Source: Hirsutella rhossiliensis
Lineage: Eukaryota > Ascomycota > Sordariomycetes > Hypocreales > Ophiocordycipitaceae
Assembly: GCF_020360975.1 (NCBI RefSeq)
Contig: NW_025408679.1
Location: 992,001-1,056,000 of the forward strand
Direction: 5' to 3'
Length of the DNA: 64,000 nucleotides
Shown piece by piece: positions 22,039-33,773 of this stretch. The translations under genes and the position numbers were made by a program. The notes under the pieces were generated by a model that had not been told where the DNA came from, made no database searches, and worked only from the letters and a program-made list of their open reading frames with translations. The first letter of the stretch is position 1. Each line of letters begins with the position of its first letter.

Positions 22039-24214
22039 ATGGCCGCTGGTGCGTTGTCGCATCCCCCACGCGCCGGCAATTCATCAAAGCTGACGCGGTC
22101 AACAGCTGGGCGGGAACGTCGCGCAGAGCGGCTGAATGAGCGCCTCCGAGGCGCGCAGTACGTTGAGAGCTTCAATCCTGCTCTTGCTATTGTGTTTGGA
22201 ATGCTGACCGCGTAGGCGCACTAATGTTGGAGACGACTCGTTCAACCTCAACATCGACGGCCTGGATCAGCCGCCGGCCAAGCCCTCGAGCTCTCCGAGC
22301 CGCACGCCGAACGTCTCTGCTAGGAAACGGAAACGCAACGATGAGCAGAAGCACGAGGCCTCACAAGATAGGCGAGCTACACGATCAGCGACTAAAGCGC
22401 CCCCGGACTCGGCCGGCGCATCCAAAGAATCATCAGGGCCTCCGACCGCAAGGAGCCGACAGTCGGACAGAACAAATGGCTCATCGAGCCGAGCAACAAG
22501 AAGCTCAAGCAGGCCTGGCCTAGTCCCCGCCACCCAGACGGACCTTGGCGCAGACGAGTTGGAGGCGGTGGCGCCCCTGCCTGCAAGCATGCAATCTCCA
22601 GAGCGCTCACGCCTGTCCGGCGCCATGATTGAGGAGGTCGAGGAAAGCCCGGCGCACGCCCCCGGGAGCGGACGGAGGCGGAACCTGCAGCTGAGCGCAA
22701 GTGCAAGCTCTACCGCGAGGCGACTACAGTATGCCGTGAGCACGGACGATGCGGCCCCCCCGTCGTCGTCTCCCCTGGTGCGAAAGGCCAGAATGAGCGA
22801 CGCGGCGGCTTCCATGCGATCGCGGGGATCTGCTGGCGCTGTGTCTCGGCGGCCCATGAGCGGAGAAGAGGATGAGCTGCTGTCGGACGACAGGCCGAGG
22901 GACGCGACAGTCGAAGAAGAGCTGCCAGACCCTCTGCCTATCGACGAAGACGAGCCCGAGACGCAGGGACAGCCAGAAGAGGCAGAGGCTTCGGCGGAAG
23001 AAGCGGAGGAGATTGACGCGACCGAAGCCGCCAAAGCGCTGGGAAGAAAGCGGCCACGACGGAGCATACGCACCAGCTCACCGGAGCTTGGATCAGGGGC
23101 CGTGGGGGCAGAACAGGGGGAGCCAGAGCCGGAGCCGGAATCGGAGCCGAAGACGAGGCAAAAGCGTGTGCGACCCCGTACCACGAGCTCTGTCGCGCAA
23201 AGCCAGCCGACTGCAGACTCCAAGTCGAGATCCAAGCAAAAGCTCAAGCCCAGGCCCAAGCCCAAGCCGCACAAAGACCCGTCGCCGGAAAAGAAGCAGC
23301 GCAAGCGAAACCCGGCACCCAGCAAGACGGTAGCAACGAAGCGTCGAGAGAGCGGCGGCAATGACGATGACGACGACGACGCCATCGAAATCACCGTCCA
23401 ACGGTTCGTCAACAACAAGAAGCAAGCGGGAGGAGACGGTGACGACGACGGTCTAGACCCCCTACAGTCCGAGATTCCGTTTGCCAACCGCATCGGTGAG
23501 AGCGTCGTCGACGTGCTTGCGCAGGTGTGCGACGAGGTCATGGCCGCCACGCTGGCGCAGTTTCGGCAGCTCGCCGACGAGGCGGACAGCGCCGCCAAGA
23601 AGAAGGAGTGCCGCGTCAAGATGCGGGCGATTGAGGCGTACAGGGAGGAGCTGGGTTCGAGGCTGCTCCAGCACGTACGTGGGAACAACCCCCCCGCGCC
23701 GCTTGCGAACTAGTGAGGGCTGATATGATGGAGCAGGCGATACATCTGAATCACTGGCACTCGCTGCGCAAGCAGGTCCAGCACGCGCAAAAGGAGAAGC
23801 TGGCGCTGCGGGGAGAGATTCTGCGCCTCAAGGGGGAGAGGGAGCAGGTGGCGCTGCGAATGGACGCGGTGCGCACCAAGCACGAGGCCGACAGCAAGGA
23901 GTCGACGGTAAGTAGGACAAGGCACCCCTCGGAAGACTGGCTTCGGAACGGGCTCTGACATGATGGCTGTCTAGCGTCGCATCAACACATCGACCCTCAT
24001 GCACGACATTGACGTCGCCGTCGAGCAGGGCCGGGAGGCACCCGAGCTGTCCCGCGACGCGCAGAAGCAGGTCGACCTGGGCAACCTCGAGCTGATGCTG
24101 GCCCGGGTGGCGGACGAGGCCAGCTCCGGGAGCTCGACGGGCGGGATGCTGCGCCAAGTTACAGAGTTTAACGCCTTCCTGGAGCGAGCCGCGTTGGCCC
24201 TCGAATCAAGATGA
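22039..24214 (+). CDS. AME1: AME1/CENP-U-like inner kinetochore protein
   Basis: Probable fungal Ame1 (CENP-U) subunit of the constitutive centromere network. Exons 22039-22157, 22216-23674, 23737-23907 and 23975-24214 give 662 aa. The N terminus has the RAERLNERLRGAQ|RTNV pattern typical of fungal Ame1 openings. Residues about 50-440 are low-complexity, rich in Ser, Pro, Lys, Arg and acidic residues, with basic PKPKPHK runs that could contact DNA or be a nuclear signal. The C-terminal 220 residues are helical: IPFANRIGESVVDVLAQVCDE, a coiled coil (HWHSLRKQVQHAQKEKLALRGE), then LMHDIDVAVEQGRE. Introns are GT-AG, phases 2, 0 and 0. It ends 86 bp from the convergent NudC gene. Family identity rests on the two ends only; another nuclear coiled-coil protein remains possible. 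Confidence 0.72.
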
Positions 24215-24300
24215 CCCTCACTTAGCTGACTTTTATTGAAACGAAGACTCCGACCCAGGACGCCACCATTCATCCGCACACATTTACAGAGAGCGAGTGC

Positions 24301-25020
24301 TCAGCTGACCTTTGCCTTGCTAAAGTCCATTTCCGGGTGCTGCTCCTGGAACTTTTTGAGAATATCCATCTTCTTCTGCTCGTCCGAGGTGGGCTGGCCG
24401 GCCTCCTTCTGGCGCTGGTCGTACATCATCTTCTCGACCATGCCCCTGGTCTCGCCGTCGAGGTCGGAAAGTTTGGACGACTCGGGCTGGATCTTGGAAA
24501 CGTCGATGCTGGGGGCGCTGGTGACAACGTGGGCCCACCACTCCATCTTGTTGATCTTGTCCAGGTGAATCTCGACCGTCTTGGTGCCGTCGGTGTTGGT
24601 GGAGAGGGTCCATGTGGATTCGTCGACGTGGATGGTGTGGGGGAGGTCGCCCTGGGAGGGGAGATGTTAGGATTTCGTCGGTACGTTGGACACGGGATAC
24701 GGCAGGGACAAGGCTTGGAAGAGAGGGGCAGGGTCACCTTGATGACCGGGTCCTGGCCCTTGACGCCCGCCGCGATGCTCTGCTTCTTGAGGTCGACGAC
24801 GAGATCGCGCGACTTGAGGTTTCCGGGGACGGTAAAGGAGAGGTCGAGGTCGCCGATGGTCTGACTCCATTTGTAGGGCAGCGCGGCCTGCTCCCCGGCC
24901 TCCTTGGCGCGGGCGGCAGCCTCTTCGGCGGGCGTCGGCTCTGGGAAGCGGTCAGAAGAGATGACGGGAGAAGCGCAGATGTGGATTGTTGAGCGTACCT
25001 TTGACGTTGCTGTCGGCCAT
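24301..25020 (-). CDS. NudC-family CS-domain protein
   Basis: Small cytosolic Hsp90-associated chaperone related to Aspergillus NudC, involved in nuclear movement through dynein/LIS1. Exons 25020-24999, 24940-24738 and 24651-24301 give 191 aa. The CS (p23-like) domain spans about 28-120 with [35 protein letters not shown] and the NudC hallmark [19 protein letters not shown]. The C-terminal half has the conserved [26 protein letters not shown] segment and [25 protein letters not shown]. The first exon codes for only seven residues. The N-terminal extension of animal NudC is missing, as in fungal forms. Its start codon is 283 bp from that of TFB3 on the other strand. Confidence 0.93.
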
Positions 25021-25303
25021 GCTGAGAGCTTCTGGGTGGGATGAGGTTGGAAGCGGCGTTCAAGAGAGCGTTGAAGATGGAAGCCGATGGAGGGGCAGCT
25101 TTTCGTGGGGATCCAGACTCGGGAGTGCCTGATGACAAAGCAGGCGCAAGGTGAGCGAGCTCTCGCCGAGCAAAACGTCACCTTGCCTCGTCCACTCTCT
25201 CCACATCGCTCACGCTCAAGATCTCTCCTCGTCTCTCCACCCCCTTCTCTCCTCGCTCAATCGCCCCTTGTACCTCTGTTCCATTGAGTGGCCGGACCGC
25301 GCC
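25021..25303. promoter_or_regulatory. Short bidirectional promoter between NudC and TFB3 genes
   Basis: The 283 bp between two divergent start codons must hold both promoters. The TFB3 side is a CT-rich tract (about 25185-25285). Confidence 0.55.
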
Positions 25304-26434
25304 ATGTCCCGGCCGGGCGGCACCGTCTCGGTGCGCCATGCAACCTCGTCCTCCCTGGCCGAGGCCAACAGCAGCAGCAACCCGCCGCCGCCGTCGAGCG
25401 ACCAGGACGAGACGTGCCCCGTGTGCAAGACGACGCGCTACTTCAACCGCGACATGGAGTTCCGCATCAACCCGGAGTGCTACCACCGCATGTGCAAGAC
25501 GTGCGTCGAGCGCATCTTCAAGGACGGGCCCAACCAGTGCCCCTACGCCGGCTGCCACAAGACGCTGCGCCTACGCGGCTTCAAGGCCGCCTTTTTCGGC
25601 GACCTCGGCGTCGAGCGCGAGGTGGACATTCGGCGCCGCGTCGCGCACGTCTTCAACAAGGTCGAGGATGACTTTGAGACGCTCGACGACTACAACGACT
25701 ACCTCTACATGGTCGAGTGCCTGACCGACGACCTCGTCAACGGGCCCGCCGAGGCGCGCGCAAAGGCAGAGGCCCAGCTGGCCGAGTGGGAGGCCCGCCA
25801 CAAGGCCGAAATTGAGCGCAACCGCAAGCTCGCCCGCGAGTCGGACGAGTCGCGCCAGAAGCGCCTCGCCGCCGAGCAGGACGCCGCCCGCTCCCGCCGC
25901 CTGCAGGATCTCCAGGACGAGGCCGACGAAAAGGCCAGCGCCGCCCGCTTCCGCGAGGAGATGCTCAACTCGCTGCAAAACGCAGACGTCGGCCGCGCCG
26001 GCGAGGCCCTCGACCGCGTCCTCCTCAAGAAGCGCGGCCAGCAGAAGCGCGACGCCGCCCTCCACGCCGGAGCCGGCCCCGGCGGCCTGTCCATCCGCGG
26101 CCTGCGCGACAAGACCAAGCCCATTGTCGACGACGGGCCCTACGACCCCTTTGGCGGGCTCGACCTCGCTCCGCGCCGCGTCGACCTGGGGCCCGACTGC
26201 CTGCGCGACTACCACAGCGAGTGGATCGACGCCATCCGCTCCAAGGATGAGTACCTGGTCGGTGGCTACGGCGCCGACGAGTACATCTCGCGCGCCCTCT
26301 TCGAAGCCTTTTCCGGCCTCGGCGTCTTTGTCGCCGACGACAAGTCCGACCGCGCCGTGCCCACCGTCATCGCCAGGGAGGCCGGCGCGCCAGGGCAGAC
26401 GGCCGGCAAGATGGACACGGAGGACGTGTTTTAA
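25304..26434 (+). CDS. TFB3: TFIIH/CAK subunit Tfb3 (MAT1)
   Basis: Links the CDK-activating kinase to the TFIIH core and stabilises the kinase-cyclin pair; acts in the nucleus in transcription and repair. Single exon, 376 aa. The N-terminal RING finger has ligands Cys38, Cys41, Cys59, His61, Cys64, Cys67, Cys79 and Cys84 (C3HC4). The MAT1 centre follows with VFNKVEDDFETLDDYNDYLYMVE, then a long charged coiled coil (about 165-265), and a C-terminal segment with GGLSIRGL and DYHSEWIDAIRSKDEYLVGGYGADEY. The ATG at 25304 follows a stretch that is open but not family-like, so I used it as the start. Strong codon bias toward C/G third bases makes the opposite strand open as well. Confidence 0.94.
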   Translation: MSRPGGTVSVRHATSSSLAEANSSSNPPPPSSDQDETCPVCKTTRYFNRDMEFRINPECYHRMCKTCVERIFKDGPNQCPYAGCHKTLRLRGFKAAFFGDLGVEREVDIRRRVAHVFNKVEDDFETLDDYNDYLYMVECLTDDLVNGPAEARAKAEAQLAEWEARHKAEIERNRKLARESDESRQKRLAAEQDAARSRRLQDLQDEADEKASAARFREEMLNSLQNADVGRAGEALDRVLLKKRGQQKRDAALHAGAGPGGLSIRGLRDKTKPIVDDGPYDPFGGLDLAPRRVDLGPDCLRDYHSEWIDAIRSKDEYLVGGYGADEYISRALFEAFSGLGVFVADDKSDRAVPTVIAREAGAPGQTAGKMDTEDVF

Positions 26435-27257
26435 CCACGTGTCGTCTTTACCCTTTGAGGGTTGGCGGCATTGCTTGAATGGCGTTGATTTCGATTTGGG
26501 GGGCTTCGTCTCAGCTGCGCTTTTCGGTCTCTGCAGAGGTACGCATTGTATCGGCGTTTGGCGTCTCATCTTCTACTGCGTCTTGGGTGTAGGGTCTCAC
26601 AGCATGGGACGAACCGAGGACGCGCAGCAGCTGCCAGACTACCACACCTAAAAATATAGAACCGGAAAGGATAAAAAGGGGGGAAGCAAATCATGGCGGA
26701 CGAAGATTTGAAACCGACGGATAAAGGGTGGAGCGCCGTTGGAGAGGATTCACGACTTTGATGATACCAACTGTACACTACGCGAGCACAATACAACACT
26801 CACACTGGTTATGACCATGCACAAGGCAGCGGCTAGTCATGACTGGTATGGTCTGCCATCAAAGTTCTCTAGTCAAAAGAAAATGCGTTGGGACGACATG
26901 CGAGGCAGCACTCCCTGCAGAGATGGCCGCGTCCAAACCGACCTCGCCGCGCTCCCTCGTTGGCCTCATGTTGCCTCGGCAGACATGCCGCGGTGGTTCT
27001 TCCTCCGGGTGCAATCTTGAATTCCCCAAACAACGCCTCGCTGAGTTGATGTAATACGTATCGGGCCTGCAAAGAAATCCTCTTCTCGAAGGGGCAAAGC
27101 ACAAAGGGGGACAACAAGCACGGAATCCGGAAAAGCCGAGCCGGCAAGCTGGGAAGAATATGATGAGTGAGTTGACGAGAAAAACGAAAAACGCAGAGGT
27201 TACGCATCCCCACCAGCGCCTATGCAGCCGTGGCAGGGGTGAGAGGCGTTGACGGCA
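26435..27257. other. Convergent 3' intergenic region (TFB3 / AP180)
   Basis: About 820 bp; no supported feature. Confidence 0.5.
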
Positions 27258-29392
27258 TCACTGCTGCCAGGGTGTTTGCTGCGCCGGCCGCGGGAAAACG
27301 GGCACCGTCGACAGCTGGTCGATGCCGCCGCCGATGGGGGCCTGGTTGTGCTGCCAACCCATGCCGGTGGCGTGGTTGACAAAGGCACCGTGGCGGAAGG
27401 GGTTCGTCGTCCCTGTCGGCTGCGGCAAAAGCCCCGCCTGCATCTGGCCCTGCTGCTGCTGCTGCTGCTCCAGGGATTGCGGGCTGCTCCGGGCAAAGGG
27501 ATTGGTGCCCGTGGCCATGGGCTGGAGCGGCGCCACGGCGGCCGGGGGCTGCGACTGGAAGGGAGAGGAACCCGGGGGAGGGGAGCGGGCAAAGGGGTTC
27601 GTGGACTGGCGGTTCAAGGCCGGTGTGCCGCTCGCCGCCGAAAAGCGAGGCGTGCTGCTCTGCATGCCCGTCTGCTGCGCCATCAGCATCGACTGCCGGA
27701 AGGGATTCGTCGTCTGGCCAGTCTGCATCGGCTGCAGTCCAACCTGCTGCTGGCCGGGAAGCCCCTGGTTTTGGAAGCTGGCCGTCGAGTTCTGCGGGAT
27801 GGGTCCCAGCGCGCCCGGCTGGAAGCCTTGCTGGGGCATGGGCGTGAAGCCGCCGAAGCCGGCCCCCGTGAAGTTGGGCTGAAGCTGCTGCGGCTGCGAC
27901 GTCATGTTCTGTTGCTGGAAGGGATCGTTGGACACGAAGCCGGTGGGTTGCGGGGCGAATCCGTTTGGCGGAAAGGACATGGCGGGCTGCTGCGGCTGAA
28001 ACGGCGCTGAGTTAATCTGGACAGCGGGGGCCTGCTGCGGGTTCACCTGCATCGTGGTCTGATTCTCTTCTATGGAGTCGAAGAAGTCGATGAGGTCCGG
28101 GTCTGGCCCCTTGTTAGCCTGAGGCTTCGAGTCACCGGAGACGACAAAGGCGTTGTTGGCGGCCGGCGATGAGGGCTTGGGAAACGCTAGGCCAGTTGCC
28201 TTGGCCGTCTTGCCCGAAGCGGTCCTGATGCCCTTCTTCTTGGCATCCTGCTCAGCGAGGTACTGCCTCCGGTTGACCTCGAAGTCGGAGTCCTTCAGGT
28301 ATTCTTCCAGCTGGCGGCCCAAGTTGACGGGAGCGTGCTTCAGCTTGGGCACCTCGACGCGCGTATGGTGCTCGTGGAGGCGTGCAACGCTGAGATACTG
28401 CACGACTGCGTCTGTCTGCCTCGTAAACGTGCGGTAAATGTCCATAGCTCTTTCCGCATCGGGCTTGGACATTTCGAAGAAGTGGCCTAGAAGAGTCAGG
28501 GTAAGTGTGTTGAAAGGGAGCCGACATTGCCCGGACGCAAGGACACACCTAGAATATTGATGAGTCCCTGGTTCACCATTTGGAACAGGGCAAGGAGGTC
28601 CAAGACGAGCAGGCGGAAGACGGCAATGGTGATTTCGTTTTCGGGCTCTGACTCGAGAACCTGCAAGAAAATCAGTCGGCGTGGCAACGGAGGAGCATGG
28701 CGTCGACATACATCGCACTTGACGAGGGCCGAGATCTGGTGCTGGACCGTCTCGGTCTCGCGCAGCAGGCCCTTGTCGACCGACAGCCTCTCGAGCCTGG
28801 ATTCGGGGGCGCGCACCCAGTCGGTTCTCGTGTCGCGGTAGGCGCGCGCGCGCTCGGCGAGGTAGTTGGCGTAGTGACGTATGTTTCTGCCCTGAGTTTG
28901 CGCTGTCGCCGTCATGATGCGTCAGCTAGAAGGGACGATGGACCGGGGAGAAGCAACCAACCGTCTGAAATGTGACCCAGAGACAACATGTTGCGATGCT
29001 TTGCGAGAAAGACGAGCGTCACGTCCGGAGAGCCCTCTCGGATCATGAGATGGACGGTGATGAGGCTCTTGAGGGCGACGGTCCATGTCGAGTCGCGCAG
29101 GCGGTGCTGCAGGGCGCGGAAGACCTCGCCGATGCCCGCCTCACCGGAATGGGTGGCGACGAGGATGTGCTCGATGTATTTCGTCTTTGGGGGCGCATTC
29201 TGCGGAGAGAGAGCGAGGTTAGCCGGCAGGCTGCGCGAGGCGGAGAGCGAGAGGCGAGACAGGGCAAGGGAATCGGGCGGTGGTGAGTGACGCAAGTGAT
29301 GGGCAGAGGGCGGAAAGGCGACGTTGCGAGACGAGAGGCCGCACCTTGATCTTGGTTGCGCCCTTGACGGACTTTTCGAAAGAGCTCGACAT
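27258..29392 (-). CDS. AP180/CALM-type clathrin assembly protein (ANTH domain)
   Basis: Endocytic adaptor that binds PIP2 and clathrin at the plasma membrane (yeast Yap1801/1802). Exons 29392-29345, 29199-28962, 28902-28712, 28660-28549 and 28486-27258 give 605 aa. The ANTH domain (1 to about 285) starts MSSSFEKSVKGATKIK|NAPPKTKYIEH, the lipid-binding Lys cluster, and contains GRNIRHYANYLAERARAYRDT. The C-terminal half is disordered, Gln/Pro-rich, with at least four NPF motifs (NPFRQS, NPFARSPP, NPFARSSP, NPFRHG) for EH-domain partners, DPF (NDPFQQ) and a run of seven Gln. At exon 3 the acceptor must be GACAG at 28903; the upstream CTTCTAG acceptor would bring in a stop. Intron 1 is 144 nt, long for this window. 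Confidence 0.92.
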
Positions 29393-31576
29393 GGTGACGA
29401 GGGCGGCCGCAGAGGGAGGGAAGAACAGACGTGGGAGGAGGATAAAAAGGATACTGGGCGGCGGCAGCTCTGCCGGGCGGAGACGATGGGCAGACCAAGC
29501 AGTCTTTTGGTGAAGATGCCGTTCGTCAGCCGTGATGGTGGTTGGGAGTTGGCTGGGCATGGATTCCCTAGGTGGGCCGGCTTGGTACGAGTGCGCTAAC
29601 GCTGAGGCGTGGCCGACGCCTGGGTCAATGGCGGCGGGGGCAGCGGGAGACTGTTTGGACCACAGGTATCCATCCGTACTGCGCACTCGGCGCTCTACAG
29701 CAGCAAAGGCCCTGTACCGCAGCAGGTGTTCGTCATCCCTCTCCGCACTTGTCTCTCCGGCGCCGTCTTGAGTCACTGCGTCCTTTGCTCCATCATTGGC
29801 TTCTTCATCGGACGTAACAAAAGGGCATTATCCAGCAAGGCACCCAAGATGCCAAGGCAGTCCTCCCCCACCCACTGACGCCATGGCCTCCGTAGCTTGC
29901 GAACAGCCCTGATGCTTGGCATGGACACCGCGTGTCTCTCTTCTGGCGGAGGGTTGCTGCGTCTACGGCTGAGCCTCCCTCGCTCGACTCAGAATGGCCT
30001 CCCCTCCGATGGCCACCGTCGGGTATGAAGGTGCCTCGAGGAGCACCGGTGGAAGTGCTCACTGATGGGCACCCGTTTACGACGATTCAAGAGCTACGTC
30101 ATTGTTGTTTATGCAAGCTGGGGCGCGTTTCTACCAGGACCTTAATTAATTAGTCGTGCGCCTTAGAATGCACAGTACATGAGCAGGCATTAAATGAACA
30201 AAAGGCGAGGACATGACCACCCGCAGACCCCTTTTATGCCCATCTCATGCCGGGGCAAGAACACTTAGGCTCTCAATCAGGCCAGCCCTTACACAGCGTC
30301 ACCTCAACCTGCACTTGCTCCGCGTTAGACGCGATAATCAATCCCTTGATTGCCAAGCTACGTAATAAAAAGACGGTCCTTGAGGCCGCCATGCACCAGA
30401 GTTCGGGATCTGGCCTTGCTCCGGCAAGAGCACGGGGAGATGGACGCACACTTGGAGCTCAGTATCAATTCGCTCACGCTTGCAATCCAAGGACGGCAAA
30501 ACCGGCCAGTCGGCAACTTCAGAACTTCAACTGGTAGACACTAGTGCGGGGACTCAAGCAGCCAGCCGTCGAATGGTCCACCCTGTGCGAGGTACATTTC
30601 TCCGTCTACAGAATCACAAGAGAACATGTGCGACTAGATCAAGCGGCGCGACCACATAACAGTCGCAAGTCAATAAAACGGCCAGTAGGCGGGAGCATGA
30701 TGCAGGACAGACCTGGGATACATAAGGGTTTAGAAACAAGTTGAGCGACCCTTACAAGGGCAGGGCAGCTTCACGTGGACTTCCACTGCGAAGGAGGCAA
30801 GTTTGACATGGGAAACAGGTCAAGAGTCGCCAATGCCCCTGTCGAAACAAAGACAGCCAGCCCAGCCTCCAGATTCTAGACCCAAAGGAAAAAAAAGACA
30901 CCTTCCATTCATGATAATCAGAGCTGTTTTCCATCGCGTCCGATGCTGTAACAAGGTCGGTGTGTCGGACGCCCATTTCACAATACCGACACTTGCCTCG
31001 CCCCCAGACCACTGATGCCCCGAAGGGAGAGTCCGGAGGTTCGGAAGAGCGGCATCTGCATCATATTGTACACGCGGTTCTCATCATCTGCAGAGCTGAG
31101 TTAGCCACGGGAGCGGGCGCGGGTTGTTTGGGGGAGGGGGGCGTACGTTTCTTTGAATGGAAGGGATGGAGAAGAAGGGAAAAAAAGAGAGAAAAGATTC
31201 GGGCGAGTTGAGAATTTATTGGGGCGTCATGTGGGGCGGCGGCTCAATTGAAGCGGAATATTGCCGCCAAAATGTACTTTGGTAATATAAGTTACACCTA
31301 GAGCAGCCATCTAAAGACGAGCGCGATACGGCGTAAGAATTGGAAATCCGCCGTCATTGACAGGTGCTCCATGCTCCTCGTGCTCAGCTGAACATACGTG
31401 TACACTTCCTTCGGCCCGTCACTGCTCTCTTCTGGCAAGGAGGTGCCCTGGTTGCAGGTGCCCTGAGTTGCAGGTACCCGCCCGGAAGATTGTAATCGAG
31501 TCCCAACCAGAGCGGTGACTAAACCAAAACTTCCTCACCACCAGCTTGACATTTCGGGCCACGAGCCTCCTCGGCC
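29393..31576. other. Divergent intergenic region (AP180 / mt AspRS)
   Basis: 2.2 kb with no supported gene; all open frames are short and lack signal peptides, domains or consistent splice signals. Confidence 0.5.
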
Positions 31577-33773
31577 ATGATGCTTCGCTCGTGTCGCTGC
31601 GGCGTCGCCCTGAGTGGCCGTGACGGCGCCCTTCAGAGGCCGTCATCCCTCGCCAGGTGCTTGGTGCGCCACTCCAACTCCCAAGCCCGCGATGAGCCTG
31701 GCCAACGGCCGCAGGCCAGGCGGGAAGAGCTCATGCAGCTCTGGAACAAGTGTACGGCCACTGCGTGAAGCTGTTCAGAGCGCCTCGCTGATGCTGGCTC
31801 CTTGTCCAGACCGCGACGCCCCTCTACCGCCCAAGACCGAGTCCGAGGACGTCTTCGTAGGCTTCCTCGGCAAGCAACGCAACGTCGGCAAGCTCCTCTC
31901 CTTTTCCGACCTCTTCACCCCCTCTGGCGAGGTCATCCAAATATGCTCAAAGGCCGTCGACGACAACCTCGTCCACCAAAAGTTCCGCCAGACCCTCGCC
32001 TTGTCGCCTGTCCGCGTCCGCGCCGTCAAAGACCCTGTTCCGGCCGATGATGCGCAATCCCCGGGCACCACCAAGCGAACCGTCACGCTACGCGACATCA
32101 GGCCTCTCAACAGCATTTCCAAGGATCTCATTGTCACCCCCGGTGTTCACTTTCCGCCCTCAAAGCGCCATCTTCAGATACGCTTCCACCCGGAGCTGCA
32201 GGCTCGCTTGAGGTTCAGGTCGTGGCTCAAAGGCGTGCTGAGCCAGAGCTTGCTGGAACGAGGATTCATCGACATCGAGACTCCCACCCTGTTCAAGTCC
32301 ACTTCCGAAGGTGCTCGAGAGTTCCTAGTTCCCACCCGGAACAAGGGCACTGCCTATGCCTTGAGCCAGAGCCCGCAGCAGTACAAGCAGATTCTCATGG
32401 CCAGTGGCCTCGGCCGCTACATGCAATGGGCTCGCTGTTTTCGCGACGAAGACCTGCGAGCTGACAGGCAGCCTGAGTTTTCTCAGGCGAGCAGCACCCA
32501 ATTCCCTTGGCATCCGTACAAAGTCTAACCTTGCCCCCCCTTGTAGCTCGATATGGAATGGGCCTATGCGACATCAGTCGATGTCATCAGGGACGTTAGC
32601 AATCTCATCCTCAAAGCCCTCTCCGCTCTTCGCCCGGCCCAAAGCTACAAATCCGTCCACGGACTGAGGATACCGTTCATAGCCGACATTCACAGCGATT
32701 CCGCGCCCACGGCTACGACAGATGCCCATACTTTCACCACAATCACTTATGCCGACAGCATGGCCGCCTACGGCACCGACAAGCCCGACTTGAGAATACC
32801 AAATCGGATCCATGCCATTCAAGAAGTGGAGCCAATCAGCCACTTTCTGAGGATGATCGCAAACCTCCCTGACCCGCTTGTCGAGTTCTGCACGCTTCCC
32901 CTGAAAGGCTGCTCGCCCAAAGAGGCTCACAAATTCGTAACTGCCTTTATGGATGCCCTGCCGTCCCCTATCCGCGACAATCCCGACGGCATGCCACAGA
33001 TACTCGTATGCGACTCGAGCAAGCCTGGTCGGGGCTTCTCCTCGCTTGGCCCCGAGTACGAGAGCGTCCTGGCTCTGGCAAAGGACGAGGGGGAGATTAA
33101 AGACGGGGACCTCGTGGTCTTTCAAGTCCGCCAGAAACCCACTGGCCAGCACCACTCGGGCTCCACGAAGCTTGGCGATCTACGGGCCATGCTATGGAGA
33201 GCGCTCATCGAGCAGGGGTACATGGAGAAGCCGCGTCTCGGAGACGCGGGCTCGCTCCAGTTTGCGTGGGTGACCGAGTTCCCCATGTTCAAGCCCGTCG
33301 ACGACGGTGAGCCGGGCCAGGGCGGAGCGGCGGGCATCGCTGCCTGCCACCACCCGTTTACCGCTCCACTGTCTGACAAGGACTTTGAGCTCCTCTTCAC
33401 CAAACCACTCGAGGCCAGGAGCGCCGCCTACGACCTGGTGCTCAATGGCGTGGAAGTCGGTGGCGGCAGCGAGCGTAACCACGTGGCCGAGGTGCAAGAC
33501 TTCATCATGCGCGACGTCCTGAAGATGCCGCCGCAGAGGATCGCCGACTTTTCGCACCTCTTTGAGGCGCTCCAGGCCGGCTGTCCGCCGCACGCCGGCT
33601 TCGCACTGGGGTTCGACCGGCTGGTGGCGCTCATGACGGACACGGCGTCGGTGCGGGACGTCATTGCTTTCCCCAAGACGATGAAGGGCGAGGATGCCTT
33701 TATGCGGTCGCCAAGCAACATCACCAACGAGCAGCTGGCGCCCTATGGCCTCGAGCTCCGTTCAAGGGGCTAG
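31577..33773 (+). CDS. MSD1: Mitochondrial aspartyl-tRNA synthetase (class II)
   Basis: Charges mitochondrial tRNA-Asp. Exons 31577-31751, 31810-32486 and 32547-33773 give 692 aa. The Arg/Ser/Cys-rich N terminus ([12 protein letters not shown]...) looks like a matrix targeting signal. It is followed by an OB-fold anticodon-binding domain (about 65-170), motif 1 ([20 protein letters not shown]), motif 2 ([25 protein letters not shown]), a bacterial-type GAD insertion domain ([17 protein letters not shown] onward) and motif 3 ([13 protein letters not shown]). This is the bacterial-type architecture expected of the organelle enzyme. Intron 1 is inferred from AAGT|GTACGG and TCCAG|AC, phase 1. 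Intron 2 is a GC-AG intron in the motif 2 loop. Using the nearby GT donor instead would leave a 32-nt intron and insert ten foreign residues into the active site. Confidence 0.92.
32487..32546 (+). other. GC-AG intron in mt AspRS gene
   Basis: Donor CTCAG|GCGAGC, acceptor TTGTAG|CTC, 60 nt, with a GTCTAAC branch site. Splicing here keeps motif 2 continuous (PEFSQ|LDMEW). Confidence 0.85.

Noticed and set aside
22267..23688. 473-codon minus-strand frame opposite the AME1-like gene
   Set aside because: Ser-rich low-complexity mirror frame; the plus strand splices cleanly over its whole length.
25571..26569. 332-codon minus-strand frame opposite TFB3
   Set aside because: Ala/Gly/Val-rich antisense of a verified gene.
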